DNA of 64,000 nucleotides, taken from positions 62,001-126,000 of the forward strand of contig NZ_VOEI01000007.1 of the NCBI RefSeq assembly GCF_007846095.1. Direction: 5' to 3'. The notes below the pieces were generated by a model, which was not told where the DNA came from, did not search any database, and saw only the letters and a program-made list of their open reading frames with translations. The position numbers and the translations under genes are program-made. The stretch comes from Mucilaginibacter achroorhodeus. GTDB lineage: Bacteria; Bacteroidota; Bacteroidia; Sphingobacteriales; Sphingobacteriaceae. This document shows, piece by piece, positions 19,786-29,230 of this stretch (position 1 is the first letter of the stretch; each line of letters begins with the position of its first letter).

Positions 19786-21024
19786 TTATCGGCTCCAGTA
19801 ATTAAGTTGATTAACAAGTTGCAGCTTGCTGATGATATTTTGCGTAAGCAGGTTTTTTATACTGAGGTAATTATTAACTGCCAGTATCAGGTCGGCAATT
19901 TTAAGGTCACCAGTTTGTAGTAGCTTGGTGTCAACTTTTATTAAGCTTTCCGAATATTTCAGTTGATCGGTGATCTCGGCTACCAATTTATCGTAATCGT
20001 TTATCTGCTGGTTTAGCTGGTTTATCTGCTGGGTGTACTGGTTGTTAAAAAAGGCTTTATAACTCTTGCTGGTTTCTTGCTCAAGCAATAGTTTTTTGTA
20101 AAGTAATTTACGCTGCCCTCCATCGTACAATGGCATACTTACGGTAAAGCCTATACTGGTACCAAAATTTCTGTAATACTGCGCTGTAAGATCGGAGTTG
20201 TAACCACCATCGGCAAAAACACTTAACCTTGGTCGGTAACTATAATCTATAAGTTTACGGCTATTAGCAAGGCGGACACTGTCTAACTGGTATTGTTTGA
20301 AAAAGATACTTGTGCTGCGGTTAGTCAGAGCTATATTCCGTTGCAGCTCGGGTTTGGCTATTTCAAAAATAGTAGTATCGGCTATGCCGGATAAATAGTT
20401 GAGCGTAGCGTAATCCGTTTTGTACTGCAAGCGCGATTGTGATAGTTGTAGTTGCGCCTGTTTCAGCGTAACCAAAAAAGTAAGATAGTCGCTTTGGCGG
20501 TACACGTTGCTGCGGGTAAGGCGTTTAAGCAAGTTTTCTTCCTTACCTAACAGGTCTACTACTTCCTGGTTAAAACGCTGTTGCTGCAGGCTGCCATAAG
20601 CACTTATGTACTGGCCGATGATGGTACGACGAAGATCTTGTTCGGATAACTTGATGCTATTACGCAAAGAGTCGTTTTGAATACCAAGAGCTGCGAACTG
20701 CGCATTTAAATATCCTTTACCAACAAAAGCCTTACTGACTGTTATCAACCCATTTAAGGATTGGCCATTGGTAATAGCCGAAGAATAGCCGTAACCCTTT
20801 ATAACAGGCGCATATAAACCTGCGCTGCTTGCAGTAACCTGCGGCTTAAAACCTGCCCGTATGCGTACACTATCTAATCGCGCAGAGAGAATCTGATTGT
20901 TAAGATCCTTTATAAGCGGGCTGTTTTTGATGGCATGCTGCAAATAATCATCCAGCGTTTTACTTTGGCCAAAACAAGTTGTGCTAAATAAAAAGATCAG
21001 AAAAAAATTGATAACACGCCTCAT
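19786..21024 (-). CDS. TolC-family outer membrane protein (second system)
   Basis: A 412-residue outer membrane channel protein with a signal peptide (MRRVINFFLIFLFSTTCFGQ) and two OEP helical repeats rich in Gln, Leu and Asn. It is the first gene of a three-gene operon TolC-adaptor-pump on the minus strand. A PepSY-like protein and a two-component system lie just upstream on the same strand, so the system may be under their control; no direct evidence for this is seen. Confidence 0.88.
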   Translation of the reverse strand: MRRVINFFLIFLFSTTCFGQSKTLDDYLQHAIKNSPLIKDLNNQILSARLDSVRIRAGFKPQVTASSAGLYAPVIKGYGYSSAITNGQSLNGLITVSKAFVGKGYLNAQFAALGIQNDSLRNSIKLSEQDLRRTIIGQYISAYGSLQQQRFNQEVVDLLGKEENLLKRLTRSNVYRQSDYLTFLVTLKQAQLQLSQSRLQYKTDYATLNYLSGIADTTIFEIAKPELQRNIALTNRSTSIFFKQYQLDSVRLANSRKLIDYSYRPRLSVFADGGYNSDLTAQYYRNFGTSIGFTVSMPLYDGGQRKLLYKKLLLEQETSKSYKAFFNNQYTQQINQLNQQINDYDKLVAEITDQLKYSESLIKVDTKLLQTGDLKIADLILAVNNYLSIKNLLTQNIISKLQLVNQLNYWSR

Positions 21025-21110
21025 GGGGTACGTTAGCTATTGGCTATTAAGTTAAATTTTTCAACTGTAAATCTCCCACTAAATTCTGTAGACATTTTGT
21101 GGAATAAAAA

Positions 21111-21135
21111 ATGCTGTAGTGACAGTCCACAGCAT
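21111..21135 (-). terminator. Candidate hairpin between PepSY-like gene and efflux operon
   Basis: A 7-bp inverted repeat (ATGCTGT and ACAGCAT, 11-nt loop) lies 51 bp past the stop of the PepSY-like gene and 87 bp before the TolC start. On the minus strand it is followed by TTTTTTATT. It may end the PepSY transcript; the stem is short, so this is tentative. Confidence 0.4.
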
Positions 21136-21185
21136 AAATAACCGACTCTATACCGGTTAAATAATTACAAGCGGGAAGGGGGTTT

Positions 21186-21620
21186 TTAATCCTTCGCTAT
21201 CTTTATAAATTTGCCCGCGCCGTCAAATAAGAGGTCTCTGCCTTTTACTTCTGCCTCATAGTTAACTTCGCCGGTGGCGGTTTTTGTAATTTTGGCGGCT
21301 TCTTTAATAGCAGCACTTTTGTAATGCTCTTTTATGTAAGCAATAACACTTGCCGGCAGTGCTGTGGCGCTTATCCCCGTTTCAGCCTCAAGCTGGTTGC
21401 CGTCAGCTTTAAAAGTTGCCGACATTTGGGTTCTGCCCTGTTTAAATCCAGCCTCAAAATCGCCTTTTTCCTTTTCCCATTTAACCACTTTTACCGCCGG
21501 ATAGGCTTTTACAAAAGACGCCTTAACTGCCGGCGGAATTTGGATTGAGCGTTGAGCCATAACTGTTATGGCCGTTGAGGCTGCTATTAATATAGCCGCT
21601 GTTGTTTTAATTGATTTCAT
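21186..21620 (-). CDS. Exported PepSY-like (DUF2874) protein
   Basis: A 144-residue exported protein with a signal peptide (MKSIKTTAAILIAASTAITV, then MAQRS). It matches the putative beta-lactamase-inhibitor-like PepSY family: the repeated pattern VKASFVKAYPAVKVVKWEKE and EAGFKQGRTQMSATFKADG, then VIAYIKEHYKSAAIKEAAKI. Such proteins are common in Bacteroidota and often sit beside sensor kinases and RND pumps. It lies 78 bp downstream of the sensor kinase gene on the same strand and may be a target of that system (inference from position). Confidence 0.8.
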   Translation of the reverse strand: MKSIKTTAAILIAASTAITVMAQRSIQIPPAVKASFVKAYPAVKVVKWEKEKGDFEAGFKQGRTQMSATFKADGNQLEAETGISATALPASVIAYIKEHYKSAAIKEAAKITKTATGEVNYEAEVKGRDLLFDGAGKFIKIAKD

Positions 21621-21698
21621 TAGCCTGGTATTTTTTATACTAATGTATCAGCTCAATCTGTACGCAATTTGGATTAGTGTTGTAGGAATTTGGGATAA

Positions 21699-22946
21699 TT
21701 AAAATAGTACAGAAAAAACGTGACTATCCTTGTCTCCCTGATATTGCAACTTAAAGCCGTACTTATCACAGATCTGTTTACAAAGCGTTAAGCCCAGCCC
21801 TATACCTTCAGAACCGTCTGACTTTTGGAATCGTTTAAGCACCTGTTCGAAATTAAACGCATGCTTTCCGGTGTTTATGATGGATAACTTCTCAGCATCC
21901 AGCAGTATCGATAAACTGCCTGCCTGGTAATTGTGCCTGATGGCATTGCTGATCAGGTTATTAACTAATATCTCCATAAGCGCTCTGTTGGCGTTAAGCA
22001 GTTTGTTGCCGAGTTTGGTTTTTAACGTAATGCCCAATTGAAGGATCATTTCCTCGTGTTGGTAAATACTATCCTCTAAAACTTCTCTCATGTTAACTTG
22101 CTGGATATCCTGTATCAGCCCATTCTCAATTTTGGCCAATAAAAGCATAGATTTATTTAAGCGGGTTAACCTGGTAACGGTGCCGTAAATATCGTTTAGT
22201 AATTTGCTTTGCTTGTCGGTAAAATCATCGGTTTGAACCAGGGTATCCAGTTTGGAGTTGATCACAGAGATTGGCGTCATCAACTCATGAGAGGCGTTCT
22301 CCGTAAATACTTTTAAATTCTGATAATCGCTTTTTACCCTATCAGCCATGCTTGTAACGGCGTGGTCAAGTTCAGTAAATTCATCAATTGTTGATGGCGT
22401 GCTATTAACTGAAGCATTATCAGCAAGGCTAAAACCTTTTAATTGGGATAATACCTTGTAAAATGGCTTCCAAATACTTTTAAGAATTATTCGGTTTAAC
22501 AGTAATAAAACCACCAGCAATATAACTATAACACCTATGGTGATTAAGAAAACTACCTGGATCAGGTCTTCGGTCTCTACTTTAGACTGCGTAACCAAGA
22601 TGCTGTAGTTTTGCCCAGATACATTTACGGAACTAATTAACGCCCTCCCGGCTTCCATGTCTTTCTCATCCAGGTCATGATAAACGGTATCTACAAAGCG
22701 TCTTTTAACCTTTCCGCTTCCCAGCTTCATAAAAGCAATTTGCTGGTGGTTGCTTTCATAAACATCAGGAAGATGATGATTTTTGGATACATAGCTAAAC
22801 ACCTCGTTTTCTTCAAGCACAAGGTCTTTGTCTATCTGGTTAGTTAAAATATGGCTGATAGTGTAATAGTAAATTATGCCGGTAACCAGCATAATTATTA
22901 CTGTTACTGCTACATTGATCCTGTTGTATTTGGTTAGCAGTTTCAT
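21699..22946 (-). CDS. Two-component sensor histidine kinase
   Basis: A 415-residue membrane kinase. Two membrane helices (about residues 12-32 and 133-155) bracket a small periplasmic sensor domain. Then come the H-box (FTENASHELMTPISVI), the N-box region (LVNNLISNAIRHN) and the G-box (GSEGIGLGLTLCKQICDKYG), all intact. The start codon overlaps the stop of the response regulator gene by 4 bp (ATGA), so the pair is translationally coupled. The signal is unknown; the neighbouring PepSY-like gene and RND operon are the obvious candidate targets. Confidence 0.92.
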   Translation of the reverse strand: MKLLTKYNRINVAVTVIIMLVTGIIYYYTISHILTNQIDKDLVLEENEVFSYVSKNHHLPDVYESNHQQIAFMKLGSGKVKRRFVDTVYHDLDEKDMEAGRALISSVNVSGQNYSILVTQSKVETEDLIQVVFLITIGVIVILLVVLLLLNRIILKSIWKPFYKVLSQLKGFSLADNASVNSTPSTIDEFTELDHAVTSMADRVKSDYQNLKVFTENASHELMTPISVINSKLDTLVQTDDFTDKQSKLLNDIYGTVTRLTRLNKSMLLLAKIENGLIQDIQQVNMREVLEDSIYQHEEMILQLGITLKTKLGNKLLNANRALMEILVNNLISNAIRHNYQAGSLSILLDAEKLSIINTGKHAFNFEQVLKRFQKSDGSEGIGLGLTLCKQICDKYGFKLQYQGDKDSHVFSVLF

Positions 22947-23620
22947 GCAACTATAAATTTATAGCCCATGCCGTACGCTGCTTGTATGTAATCTTTAGCG
23001 CCTGCCTCAACCAGTTTTTTGCGTATGTTTTTAATATGCGAATAAATAAAATCGAAGTTATCAGCGATATCTATACTATCACCCCAAAGGTGCTCAGCTA
23101 TGGCGCTCTTCGAGACCACTTTGCCTTTGTTGGCTATAAAATAAAGCAATAGGGAATATTCTTTACGGGTAAATTTTACAGCGGTGCCATTTACCTTTAC
23201 CGCTTTTGCGTCCAGGTCAATGTCTATCTCGTTGAACTTAAGATTATTGCTACCGTTAAAAGCCCTGCGCCTTACAATTGCCATAACCCGCGATCTCAGT
23301 TCAGATAAATGGAACGGCTTAGTCAAATAATCATCAGCGCCAAGGTCAAGCCCGGTAAGGCGGTCATCCAGCGAGTTTTTTGCGGAGATTATAAGCACAC
23401 CATCATCCCGCCCATTTTCTTTTAAATGCCTTACTATATCAAGTCCATTTCCCTGCGGCAAAGTTAGATCGAGTATAACGCAATCGTAGCGGTAAAGACT
23501 CACCTTTGCCAATGCTGACGAGAAATCGGCCGCCACTTCGCAGATACTATCACTGCCTGTAAAATAAGCTTCAATACTATCTCGCAAGCCTGTTTCGTCT
23601 TCTATTACTAAGATTTTCAC
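22943..23620 (-). CDS. OmpR-family response regulator
   Basis: A 225-residue regulator with an N-terminal receiver domain (acidic pocket Glu7-Asp8, phosphoacceptor Asp51 in VILDLTLPQGNG, Lys in ADDYLTKPF) and a C-terminal winged helix (FTRKEYSLLLYFIANKGKVV, then VVSKSAIAEHLWG and YIQAAYGMGYKF). It is the first gene of a regulator-kinase pair on the minus strand and is divergent from the molybdenum-cofactor operon, with 459 bp between them. Confidence 0.93.
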   Translation of the reverse strand: MKILVIEDETGLRDSIEAYFTGSDSICEVAADFSSALAKVSLYRYDCVILDLTLPQGNGLDIVRHLKENGRDDGVLIISAKNSLDDRLTGLDLGADDYLTKPFHLSELRSRVMAIVRRRAFNGSNNLKFNEIDIDLDAKAVKVNGTAVKFTRKEYSLLLYFIANKGKVVSKSAIAEHLWGDSIDIADNFDFIYSHIKNIRKKLVEAGAKDYIQAAYGMGYKFIVA

Positions 23621-24079
23621 TACATAAAATTAATACTTAAAGTTGGAGAAATACTGTTGGAGCTTTTTTAAAGATGATTGTAATCTAAAACCAATTAAAC
23701 CTCTTTAAATATTAGGTATATATTGTCCAGTTGGTTTATTGCGACTTTGAATCACTACATCATTGATCATATTTGCAATATACATCGGAGTATCCGCTGG
23801 TCAACTTCATACTAAAACGGGCCCAGGATTGCGTTTATTGAGAACGGAGATGATTGGGCCTTTTAAAATGAGATTTGCAGTTTTAACCCCACATTATATT
23901 TTTTGACAGCTACTGTAATCTGATCAACGCTCTGAAGGTCCGGAAAACTTAACGCCATTTAAAGTTGAATATCCGAATGACTGACCGCTTTGCCGCAGCA
24001 TGAACAAATGCTATATTTGATCTTATCGGTAAACATATCAGAAAACTACCGTTTGGCTTAATAAAAATAACGCAGATAA
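23621..24079. other. Intergenic region between divergent regulator and Moco operon
   Basis: 459 bp without a convincing gene. It must hold the promoters of the two-component system (minus) and of the XdhC-led operon (plus). A weak hairpin with a long loop (GGCCCA around 23820 paired with TTGGGCC around 23859, followed by TTTTAAAA) is the only structure I see. No known riboswitch signature was recognised. Confidence 0.5.
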
Positions 24080-25216
24080 TTGAAAGAACTGAAAGATATT
24101 GTAAAGGCTTACGACCTGGCACAAAGTGAAGGGAAGCAAACGGCATTGGCAACCGTTGTGCATGTTGAAGGTTCTTCTTACCGGAGGGCCGGTGCACGGA
24201 TGCTGATCACAGAGGATGGGAAGCTTACCGGTGCCATCAGCGGCGGCTGCCTGGAAGGTGACGCTTTGCGGAAGGCGAGGTTAGCCATAGCAGAACAAAA
24301 GCCGATGCTGGTAACCTATGATACAACGGATGAGGACGATGCGAAATTTGGCGTAGGCCTGGGCTGTAATGGGATCATTCAAATACTAATAGAGCCGCTC
24401 CGCGTAGAAAATAATCCTGTCAGTTTCTTTAGATCTTTTTTGAGCAAGCGGGAACGCGCTGTTTTGGTTACTGTTTTCAATATGGCCGACCGGCACGCTA
24501 TTCAATATGGTACCTGCATGTTTATTGAGAAGAATGGGCAGGTAACGGGAGATATAGCGGACAAGCATTTCGCAGGAATACTTATAAGCGACGGTTCGGA
24601 TGTATTGAAACATGGTAAGCGATCCGAAAAAATCTACAGGAAACACGAAGAGTTCACCTATTTCATAGAATTACTGGAGCCCGAAGTTTCATTGATCATC
24701 GCTGGTGCCGGTAACGACGCCATGCCGTTGGTGCAAATAGCCAAGGTTTTAGGATGGTCTGTAACGCTGGCTGATGGCAGGGCAAACTACAACAATGCCG
24801 AACGTTTTCCATTAGCGGATCGGCTGATCATTGCCAGGCCTGAAGATGTGATGCGGCAAATAACGGTAGATAGCCGAACCGTTTTTATGCTGATGACCCA
24901 TAATTACAATTACGACATGGCCCTACTCAAGGAATTGTTACCGATCGACTTGCCCTACATCGGTGCGCTCGGGCCTAAAAAGCGGTTATTACGCATGTTT
25001 GAGGAAATAGCAGGATCAACGATCAGTGAACCCTTAGAGCCTGAAAATGTTTATGGCCCCGCCGGTTTAGACATAGGTTCTGAAAATGCAGAAGAGATCG
25101 CTACTGCTATTATTGCCGAGATACAATCGGTTTTAAACCAGCGCAATCCGGCACCATTAAAAGCAAAACAATACATTCATGAGCGCGCCGAAACAATGGT
25201 TCAAAGACAACGTTAA
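24080..25216 (+). CDS. xdhC: XdhC/CoxI-family molybdoenzyme maturation factor
   Basis: A 378-residue protein starting at a TTG, with no better ATG near the family N-terminus (LKDIVKAYDLAQSEGKQTAL). The XdhC N-domain motif GSSYRRAGARMLI and the following GAISGGCLEGD are clear; the C-terminal Rossmann domain starts at SLIIAGAGNDAMPLVQIAK. XdhC proteins bind molybdenum cofactor, protect it during sulfuration and insert it into xanthine/aldehyde dehydrogenases. It opens a run of cofactor genes that ends with such an enzyme (32224-36384), so it is most likely the dedicated chaperone of that enzyme. Confidence 0.9.
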   Translation: MKELKDIVKAYDLAQSEGKQTALATVVHVEGSSYRRAGARMLITEDGKLTGAISGGCLEGDALRKARLAIAEQKPMLVTYDTTDEDDAKFGVGLGCNGIIQILIEPLRVENNPVSFFRSFLSKRERAVLVTVFNMADRHAIQYGTCMFIEKNGQVTGDIADKHFAGILISDGSDVLKHGKRSEKIYRKHEEFTYFIELLEPEVSLIIAGAGNDAMPLVQIAKVLGWSVTLADGRANYNNAERFPLADRLIIARPEDVMRQITVDSRTVFMLMTHNYNYDMALLKELLPIDLPYIGALGPKKRLLRMFEEIAGSTISEPLEPENVYGPAGLDIGSENAEEIATAIIAEIQSVLNQRNPAPLKAKQYIHERAETMVQRQR

Positions 25217-25226
25217 TTAATAAAAA

Positions 25227-25811
25227 ATGATAAACGCCGTGATCCTTGCTGCCGGTTCCTCAAGCAGGCTTGGCCGTCCTAAACAGAACCTGGAATATCG
25301 TGGCCGTACCTTATTGCAGCAAGCTATTGCCTGTGCAGGAAATATTGCCGAAAAAGTGCTGGTGGTGTTGGGTGCTAATGAAGACCTTATCGCGGCAACC
25401 TTTGATAATGCTGGTGCTGAGATAATCTCAAACCCCGGTTGGCAGGAAGGCATGGCATCCTCTATCCGGGTTGCGATCACATATTTAGAAAAGAAATATC
25501 CGGTTACGAGCCATGTAATTTTGATGGTTTGCGACCAGCCATTTGTTAGTGCTGATTTTTTGGAAGAACTCAAAAGCACGGCGATGAACACAGGAAAAGG
25601 GATCACCGCAACCGCCTATGGTGATACCGTGGGCGTGCCCGTTATTTTTTCATCCGCTTATTTTTCTGCCTTACGGGAACTAACAGGTGATGAAGGTGCT
25701 AAGGCGATTTTGAAGATCAATTATCATGACCTGGTACAGGTGACGTTTAAGCAGGCATTAATTGATATTGATACAGAGACAGACTATCAGCATTTGCTTG
25801 GTAGTGAATAA
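25227..25811 (+). CDS. mocA: Molybdenum cofactor cytidylyltransferase (MocA-like)
   Basis: A 194-residue nucleotidyltransferase with the Rossmann-like loop LAAGSSSRLGRPKQ at the N-terminus, the central NPGWQEGMASSIRVAI and the VCDQPFVSADFL motif. MocA-type enzymes join CMP to molybdopterin to form the dinucleotide cofactor (MCD) used by PaoC-type aldehyde dehydrogenases. It lies 10 bp after the XdhC gene and 9 bp before moaA. The presence of a PaoABC-type enzyme at the end of the operon supports CTP rather than GTP as substrate (inference). Confidence 0.85.
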   Translation: MINAVILAAGSSSRLGRPKQNLEYRGRTLLQQAIACAGNIAEKVLVVLGANEDLIAATFDNAGAEIISNPGWQEGMASSIRVAITYLEKKYPVTSHVILMVCDQPFVSADFLEELKSTAMNTGKGITATAYGDTVGVPVIFSSAYFSALRELTGDEGAKAILKINYHDLVQVTFKQALIDIDTETDYQHLLGSE

Positions 25812-25820
25812 AAGAAATAT

Positions 25821-26801
25821 ATGATCGAAGATTCTTTCGGACGGGTACATGACTACTTGCGGATATCGCTTACTGATAACTGTAACTTTCGGTGCTTTTA
25901 TTGCATGCCTGATGAAGAATACGATTTTACGCCGGCATCGCGATTGATGCAGGCCAATGAGATTGTTACCCTTGCGGAAATATTTGTGGCAGAGGGTGTG
26001 AAAAAGATCAGGTTAACCGGCGGGGAGCCGCTTGTGCGGAAAGATGCTGCCCTCATCATTGCAGAATTAGGTAAATTGCCGGTAGAGTTGACCATGACCA
26101 CTAACGGCAGTCGCCTGCACGACATGTTGCCTGCTTTGCTAAGTGCCAATATCCGTTCGGTCAATATTAGTCTGGATACCCTACAGGAAGAAAAATTTCT
26201 GCTCGCCACCCGCAGTAGATCCTTTAAACAGGTTTTAAGTAACATTGAATTACTGTTAGATCATGGCATTGCCGTAAAGGTCAATATGGTGTTGATGAAG
26301 GGCTTTAACGATAGCGAGATCAATGACTTTATTGCCTGGACCAAGTTCAAACCGCTTCAGATCCGCTTTATCGAATTTATGCCATTTAGCGGTAACCGTT
26401 GGACGAGTAATAAGGTCTTTTCTCAGCAGGAGATCCTGGACGTCATCAGCAGAGAATACATCTACCATGCAGTGGCTTCTAAGCCCAATGATACAGCAAG
26501 GCATTTTAAACTACCGGATCACTTTGGGTCTTTTGCTATTATCAGTACCATGACCGCCCCATTTTGTGATACCTGTAACCGCATGCGTTTAACGGCGGAC
26601 GGTAAACTGAAAAATTGCCTATTTTCAAACGGGGAGACAGATCTGCTTACTGTGTTACGCTCCGGAGGTGACGTGTTGCCGGTCATAAAGACCTGTATCT
26701 GGCAAAAAGAAAAAGAACTTGGCGGGCAGTTGGGCAGAAACTTTGAAACGTTAAATGCTGAAATGTTGAATAACCGCAGTATGATCACTATAGGGGGATA
26801 A
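25821..26801 (+). CDS. moaA: GTP 3',8-cyclase MoaA
   Basis: Radical SAM enzyme that carries out the first step of molybdopterin synthesis, cyclising GTP. The 326-residue protein has the N-terminal cluster motif CNFRCFYCMPDEE, the GGEPLVRKD motif, and the C-terminal second cluster (FCDTCNRMRLTADGKLKNC). The C-terminus ends in Gly-Gly (MITIGG), which is needed for activity in the family. It lies 9 bp after mocA; the moeA start follows 4 bp after its stop. Confidence 0.95.
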   Translation: MIEDSFGRVHDYLRISLTDNCNFRCFYCMPDEEYDFTPASRLMQANEIVTLAEIFVAEGVKKIRLTGGEPLVRKDAALIIAELGKLPVELTMTTNGSRLHDMLPALLSANIRSVNISLDTLQEEKFLLATRSRSFKQVLSNIELLLDHGIAVKVNMVLMKGFNDSEINDFIAWTKFKPLQIRFIEFMPFSGNRWTSNKVFSQQEILDVISREYIYHAVASKPNDTARHFKLPDHFGSFAIISTMTAPFCDTCNRMRLTADGKLKNCLFSNGETDLLTVLRSGGDVLPVIKTCIWQKEKELGGQLGRNFETLNAEMLNNRSMITIGG

Positions 26802-26805
26802 GAAA

Positions 26806-27984
26806 TTGATCAGTGTAGAAGAAGCCAAAGCCCTTGTAATAAAAAATATACCCGCATTACCACCGGTAACTATCCCACTTTCGGAAGCCGCCGGCCACGT
26901 ATTAGCCGCCGATATATTTGCCATTTGTGATATTCCGGCCTTCCGGCAATCATCAATGGATGGGTATGCGATCAGGTATAGCGACAAGGATTTGCTGTTA
27001 CCGGTTAAAGGCGAGATGTATGCAGGAGTGCCGGAGCCTTTCACCATAGAACCTGGAGAAGCTTGCCGCATTTTTACAGGCGGCCCTTTGCCCGAGGGTG
27101 CCGACACCGTAGTTATGCAGGAAAAAGTATCTGTTTCGGATGGTCGGCTAAGAATTGTTTCCGACGACCTTAAACCCGGCGACAACGTAAGAGACAAAGG
27201 TGCGGAGATCCGATCGGGTGAACTGGCTATGCAAAACGGAACCTATCTGACGCCGGCCGCCATTGGTTTCCTGGCAGGAATAGGCGTAAGCGAGGTCAGC
27301 GTTTATCCGTCTCCAAAAGTTGCCGTTATTTTAACAGGTAAAGAATTACAGCAGCCAGGCCATACTTTAGCATTTGGCCAGGTTTATGAATCAAATTCAT
27401 ACTCACTAAGTGCTGCCCTTAAAATTGCAGGGGTTACATCAATAACACATTATTATGCAGACGACGACCTCGCAGAATTGAAAAACATACTTGTAAAAGC
27501 GATAACAGATAACGATATGGTATTGCTTACCGGCGGCGTTAGTGTTGGTGATTACGATTTTGTAGTTAAAGCTGCAGACCTTTGCGGTGTCACTCAGATA
27601 TTTCACAAGGTTAAACAAAAACCCGGCAAGCCACTTTATTTCGGCAAGATGAACGATAGGGTGATATTCGGCTTGCCGGGTAATCCATCTTCTGTTTTGA
27701 GCTGTTTTTATAATTACGTTTCTTTGGCAATAGCAAGGCTGTCGCAACAACCGGATAAGGTAAAATTCTTGACTGCAACACTTGGCCATGCTATTAAAAA
27801 ACCTGCAGGGTTAACTCATTTTTTAAAGGGGACATATACTGATGGAGTAGCGGCATCTTTAGGCGCGCAGGAATCTTTCCGCCTAAGTTCTTTCGCCCAT
27901 GCCAACTGTCTTATCAGGTTAGCTGAATCACAGGATAGTTTTGCTAAAGGTGACGCAGTTAGCGTACTTTTATTACCTGAATAG
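26806..27984 (+). CDS. moeA: Molybdopterin molybdenumtransferase MoeA
   Basis: Inserts molybdate into adenylylated molybdopterin. The 392-residue protein starts at a TTG 4 bp after moaA; no nearby ATG fits the family N-terminus (ISVEEAKALVIKNIPALPPV). Typical motifs are RQSSMDGYAIRYSD, GGPLPEGADTVVMQE, LTGGVSVGDYDFV and GLPGNPSSVLSCFYNYV. All domains I-IV appear present. It follows moaA and precedes a TauE-like transporter by 5 bp. Confidence 0.94.
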   Translation: MISVEEAKALVIKNIPALPPVTIPLSEAAGHVLAADIFAICDIPAFRQSSMDGYAIRYSDKDLLLPVKGEMYAGVPEPFTIEPGEACRIFTGGPLPEGADTVVMQEKVSVSDGRLRIVSDDLKPGDNVRDKGAEIRSGELAMQNGTYLTPAAIGFLAGIGVSEVSVYPSPKVAVILTGKELQQPGHTLAFGQVYESNSYSLSAALKIAGVTSITHYYADDDLAELKNILVKAITDNDMVLLTGGVSVGDYDFVVKAADLCGVTQIFHKVKQKPGKPLYFGKMNDRVIFGLPGNPSSVLSCFYNYVSLAIARLSQQPDKVKFLTATLGHAIKKPAGLTHFLKGTYTDGVAASLGAQESFRLSSFAHANCLIRLAESQDSFAKGDAVSVLLLPE

Positions 27985-27989
27985 TTATT

Positions 27990-28724
27990 ATGCCACTTGA
28001 TCCCATTTTTTTCTTTTTGCTGTTGTTCATGGTTGCGTTTTTATATGCTTCAGTGGGTCACGGTGGGGCAAGCGGTTACCTGGCATTGATGGCCATTTTC
28101 AGTGTTGCACCGGAGGTAATGAAACCCACAGCGCTTTTGTTGAACCTGTTTGTCTCTTCCACTGCATTTATCCAGTTTTATCGTGGTGGTCATTTCAGGC
28201 TCAAAGCATTTCTGCCTTTTGCCCTCGCTTCGATACCCATGTCTTTCTTTGGTGGTACAATGGCTATTGATGGTCTCTGGTATAAAAAGATATTAGGTTT
28301 ACTGTTGCTTATTCCGGTCGTGCGTTTTTTCTTTTTTAAAAACGCCGATCCTAAAGAATTAAAAGAACCGAAAGTTGGATTATCGGTGATCATCGGGGCT
28401 GTTATCGGGCTGCTTTCAGGTATGATCGGTATAGGCGGCGGCATCATACTGTCTCCGGTATTGCTTCTCCTGAAATGGGCCGATCAAAAACAGGCAGCGG
28501 CTTTAAGCGCTGCATTTATTTTCGTAAATTCGGTAGCAGGGCTCTGCGGCCAGCTTATCAAGGGATTCACTTTTAATACGGACATGCTTAGTTATGTACT
28601 GGTGGCTTTTACAGGCGGACTTTGCGGGGCTTATTTTGGTGCGCTCAAATTCAGACAAACCGTTTTAAAGAATGTACTCGCCGTTGTGCTTGCACTCGCC
28701 GCTTATAAATTAATCTATGCATAG
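27990..28724 (+). CDS. TauE/SafE-family membrane transporter
   Basis: A 244-residue membrane protein with about eight helices. Family features are GHGGASGYLALMAIF near the N-terminus and GLLSGMIGIGGGIILSPVLL in the second half, the repeated Gly-rich motif of TauE/SafE/YfcA transporters, some of which export sulfite or sulfonates. Its position inside a cofactor operon, overlapping the SUOX-like gene by 8 bp, hints at handling of a sulfur compound or oxyanion connected with the molybdoenzyme, but the substrate is not readable. Confidence 0.85.
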   Translation: MPLDPIFFFLLLFMVAFLYASVGHGGASGYLALMAIFSVAPEVMKPTALLLNLFVSSTAFIQFYRGGHFRLKAFLPFALASIPMSFFGGTMAIDGLWYKKILGLLLLIPVVRFFFFKNADPKELKEPKVGLSVIIGAVIGLLSGMIGIGGGIILSPVLLLLKWADQKQAAALSAAFIFVNSVAGLCGQLIKGFTFNTDMLSYVLVAFTGGLCGAYFGALKFRQTVLKNVLAVVLALAAYKLIYA

Positions 28725-29229
28725 AAACATCAAATTAACAATCTTAGTACTACTGTTCATCGGCATATCAAATGCCCGCGCGCAGCAAAGCGAAAACTTT
28801 GTGGTCACCGGTAAGGTGTCAAATGAGCTGAACGTGAATATGACAATGCTAAATGCTTATAAAAGCTTTAGTATTGATAGCCTTGTTATTTATAATCACC
28901 TTATGGCTAAAAAAAGCGTGCTTAAACACATAAAGGGCGTTTTATTAAAAGATGTGATCGCTCGTTCAGGGATTGCCTCTGAATCGCCAAAAGTATTAAG
29001 TGAATATTATATTATTTGCAAGGCAACAGATGGCTATAAGATCGTTTATTCCTGGAATGAATTGTTTAATTCGAGCGCTGGGGATCAAACGTTGATCCTG
29101 ACGTCTTACGACACGGAATCGGCAAAGACAGAAAAAGGAAACATCGCCATTGTTACACCGACAGACAAGGCGACCGGACGGAGATTTTTAAAGGGTTTAA
29201 CAAGTGTAACGGTTTCGCGGGTAGATTGA
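28717..29229 (+). CDS. Small exported SUOX-fold (molybdopterin-binding-like) protein
   Basis: A 170-residue exported protein with a signal peptide (HRNIKLTILVLLFIGISNAR, then AQQ). Residues from about 28 on resemble the oxidoreductase molybdopterin-binding fold: FVVTGKVSNELNVNM, LKHIKGVLLKDVIARSGI, KATDGYKIVYSWNELFN and FLKGLTSVTVSRVD. It is much shorter than sulfite oxidases or MsrP and I see no clear equivalent of the molybdenum-ligand Cys, so it may be a non-catalytic member that binds a cofactor or partner. It overlaps the TauE-like gene by 8 bp and moaD follows after 1 bp, so it is firmly in the operon. Confidence 0.7.
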   Translation: MHRNIKLTILVLLFIGISNARAQQSENFVVTGKVSNELNVNMTMLNAYKSFSIDSLVIYNHLMAKKSVLKHIKGVLLKDVIARSGIASESPKVLSEYYIICKATDGYKIVYSWNELFNSSAGDQTLILTSYDTESAKTEKGNIAIVTPTDKATGRRFLKGLTSVTVSRVD

Positions 29230-29230
29230 T

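Noticed and set aside
23621..24079. Molybdenum-cofactor riboswitch upstream of the Moco operon
   Set aside because: I could not trace its conserved multi-stem core; only one weak long-loop hairpin is visible.
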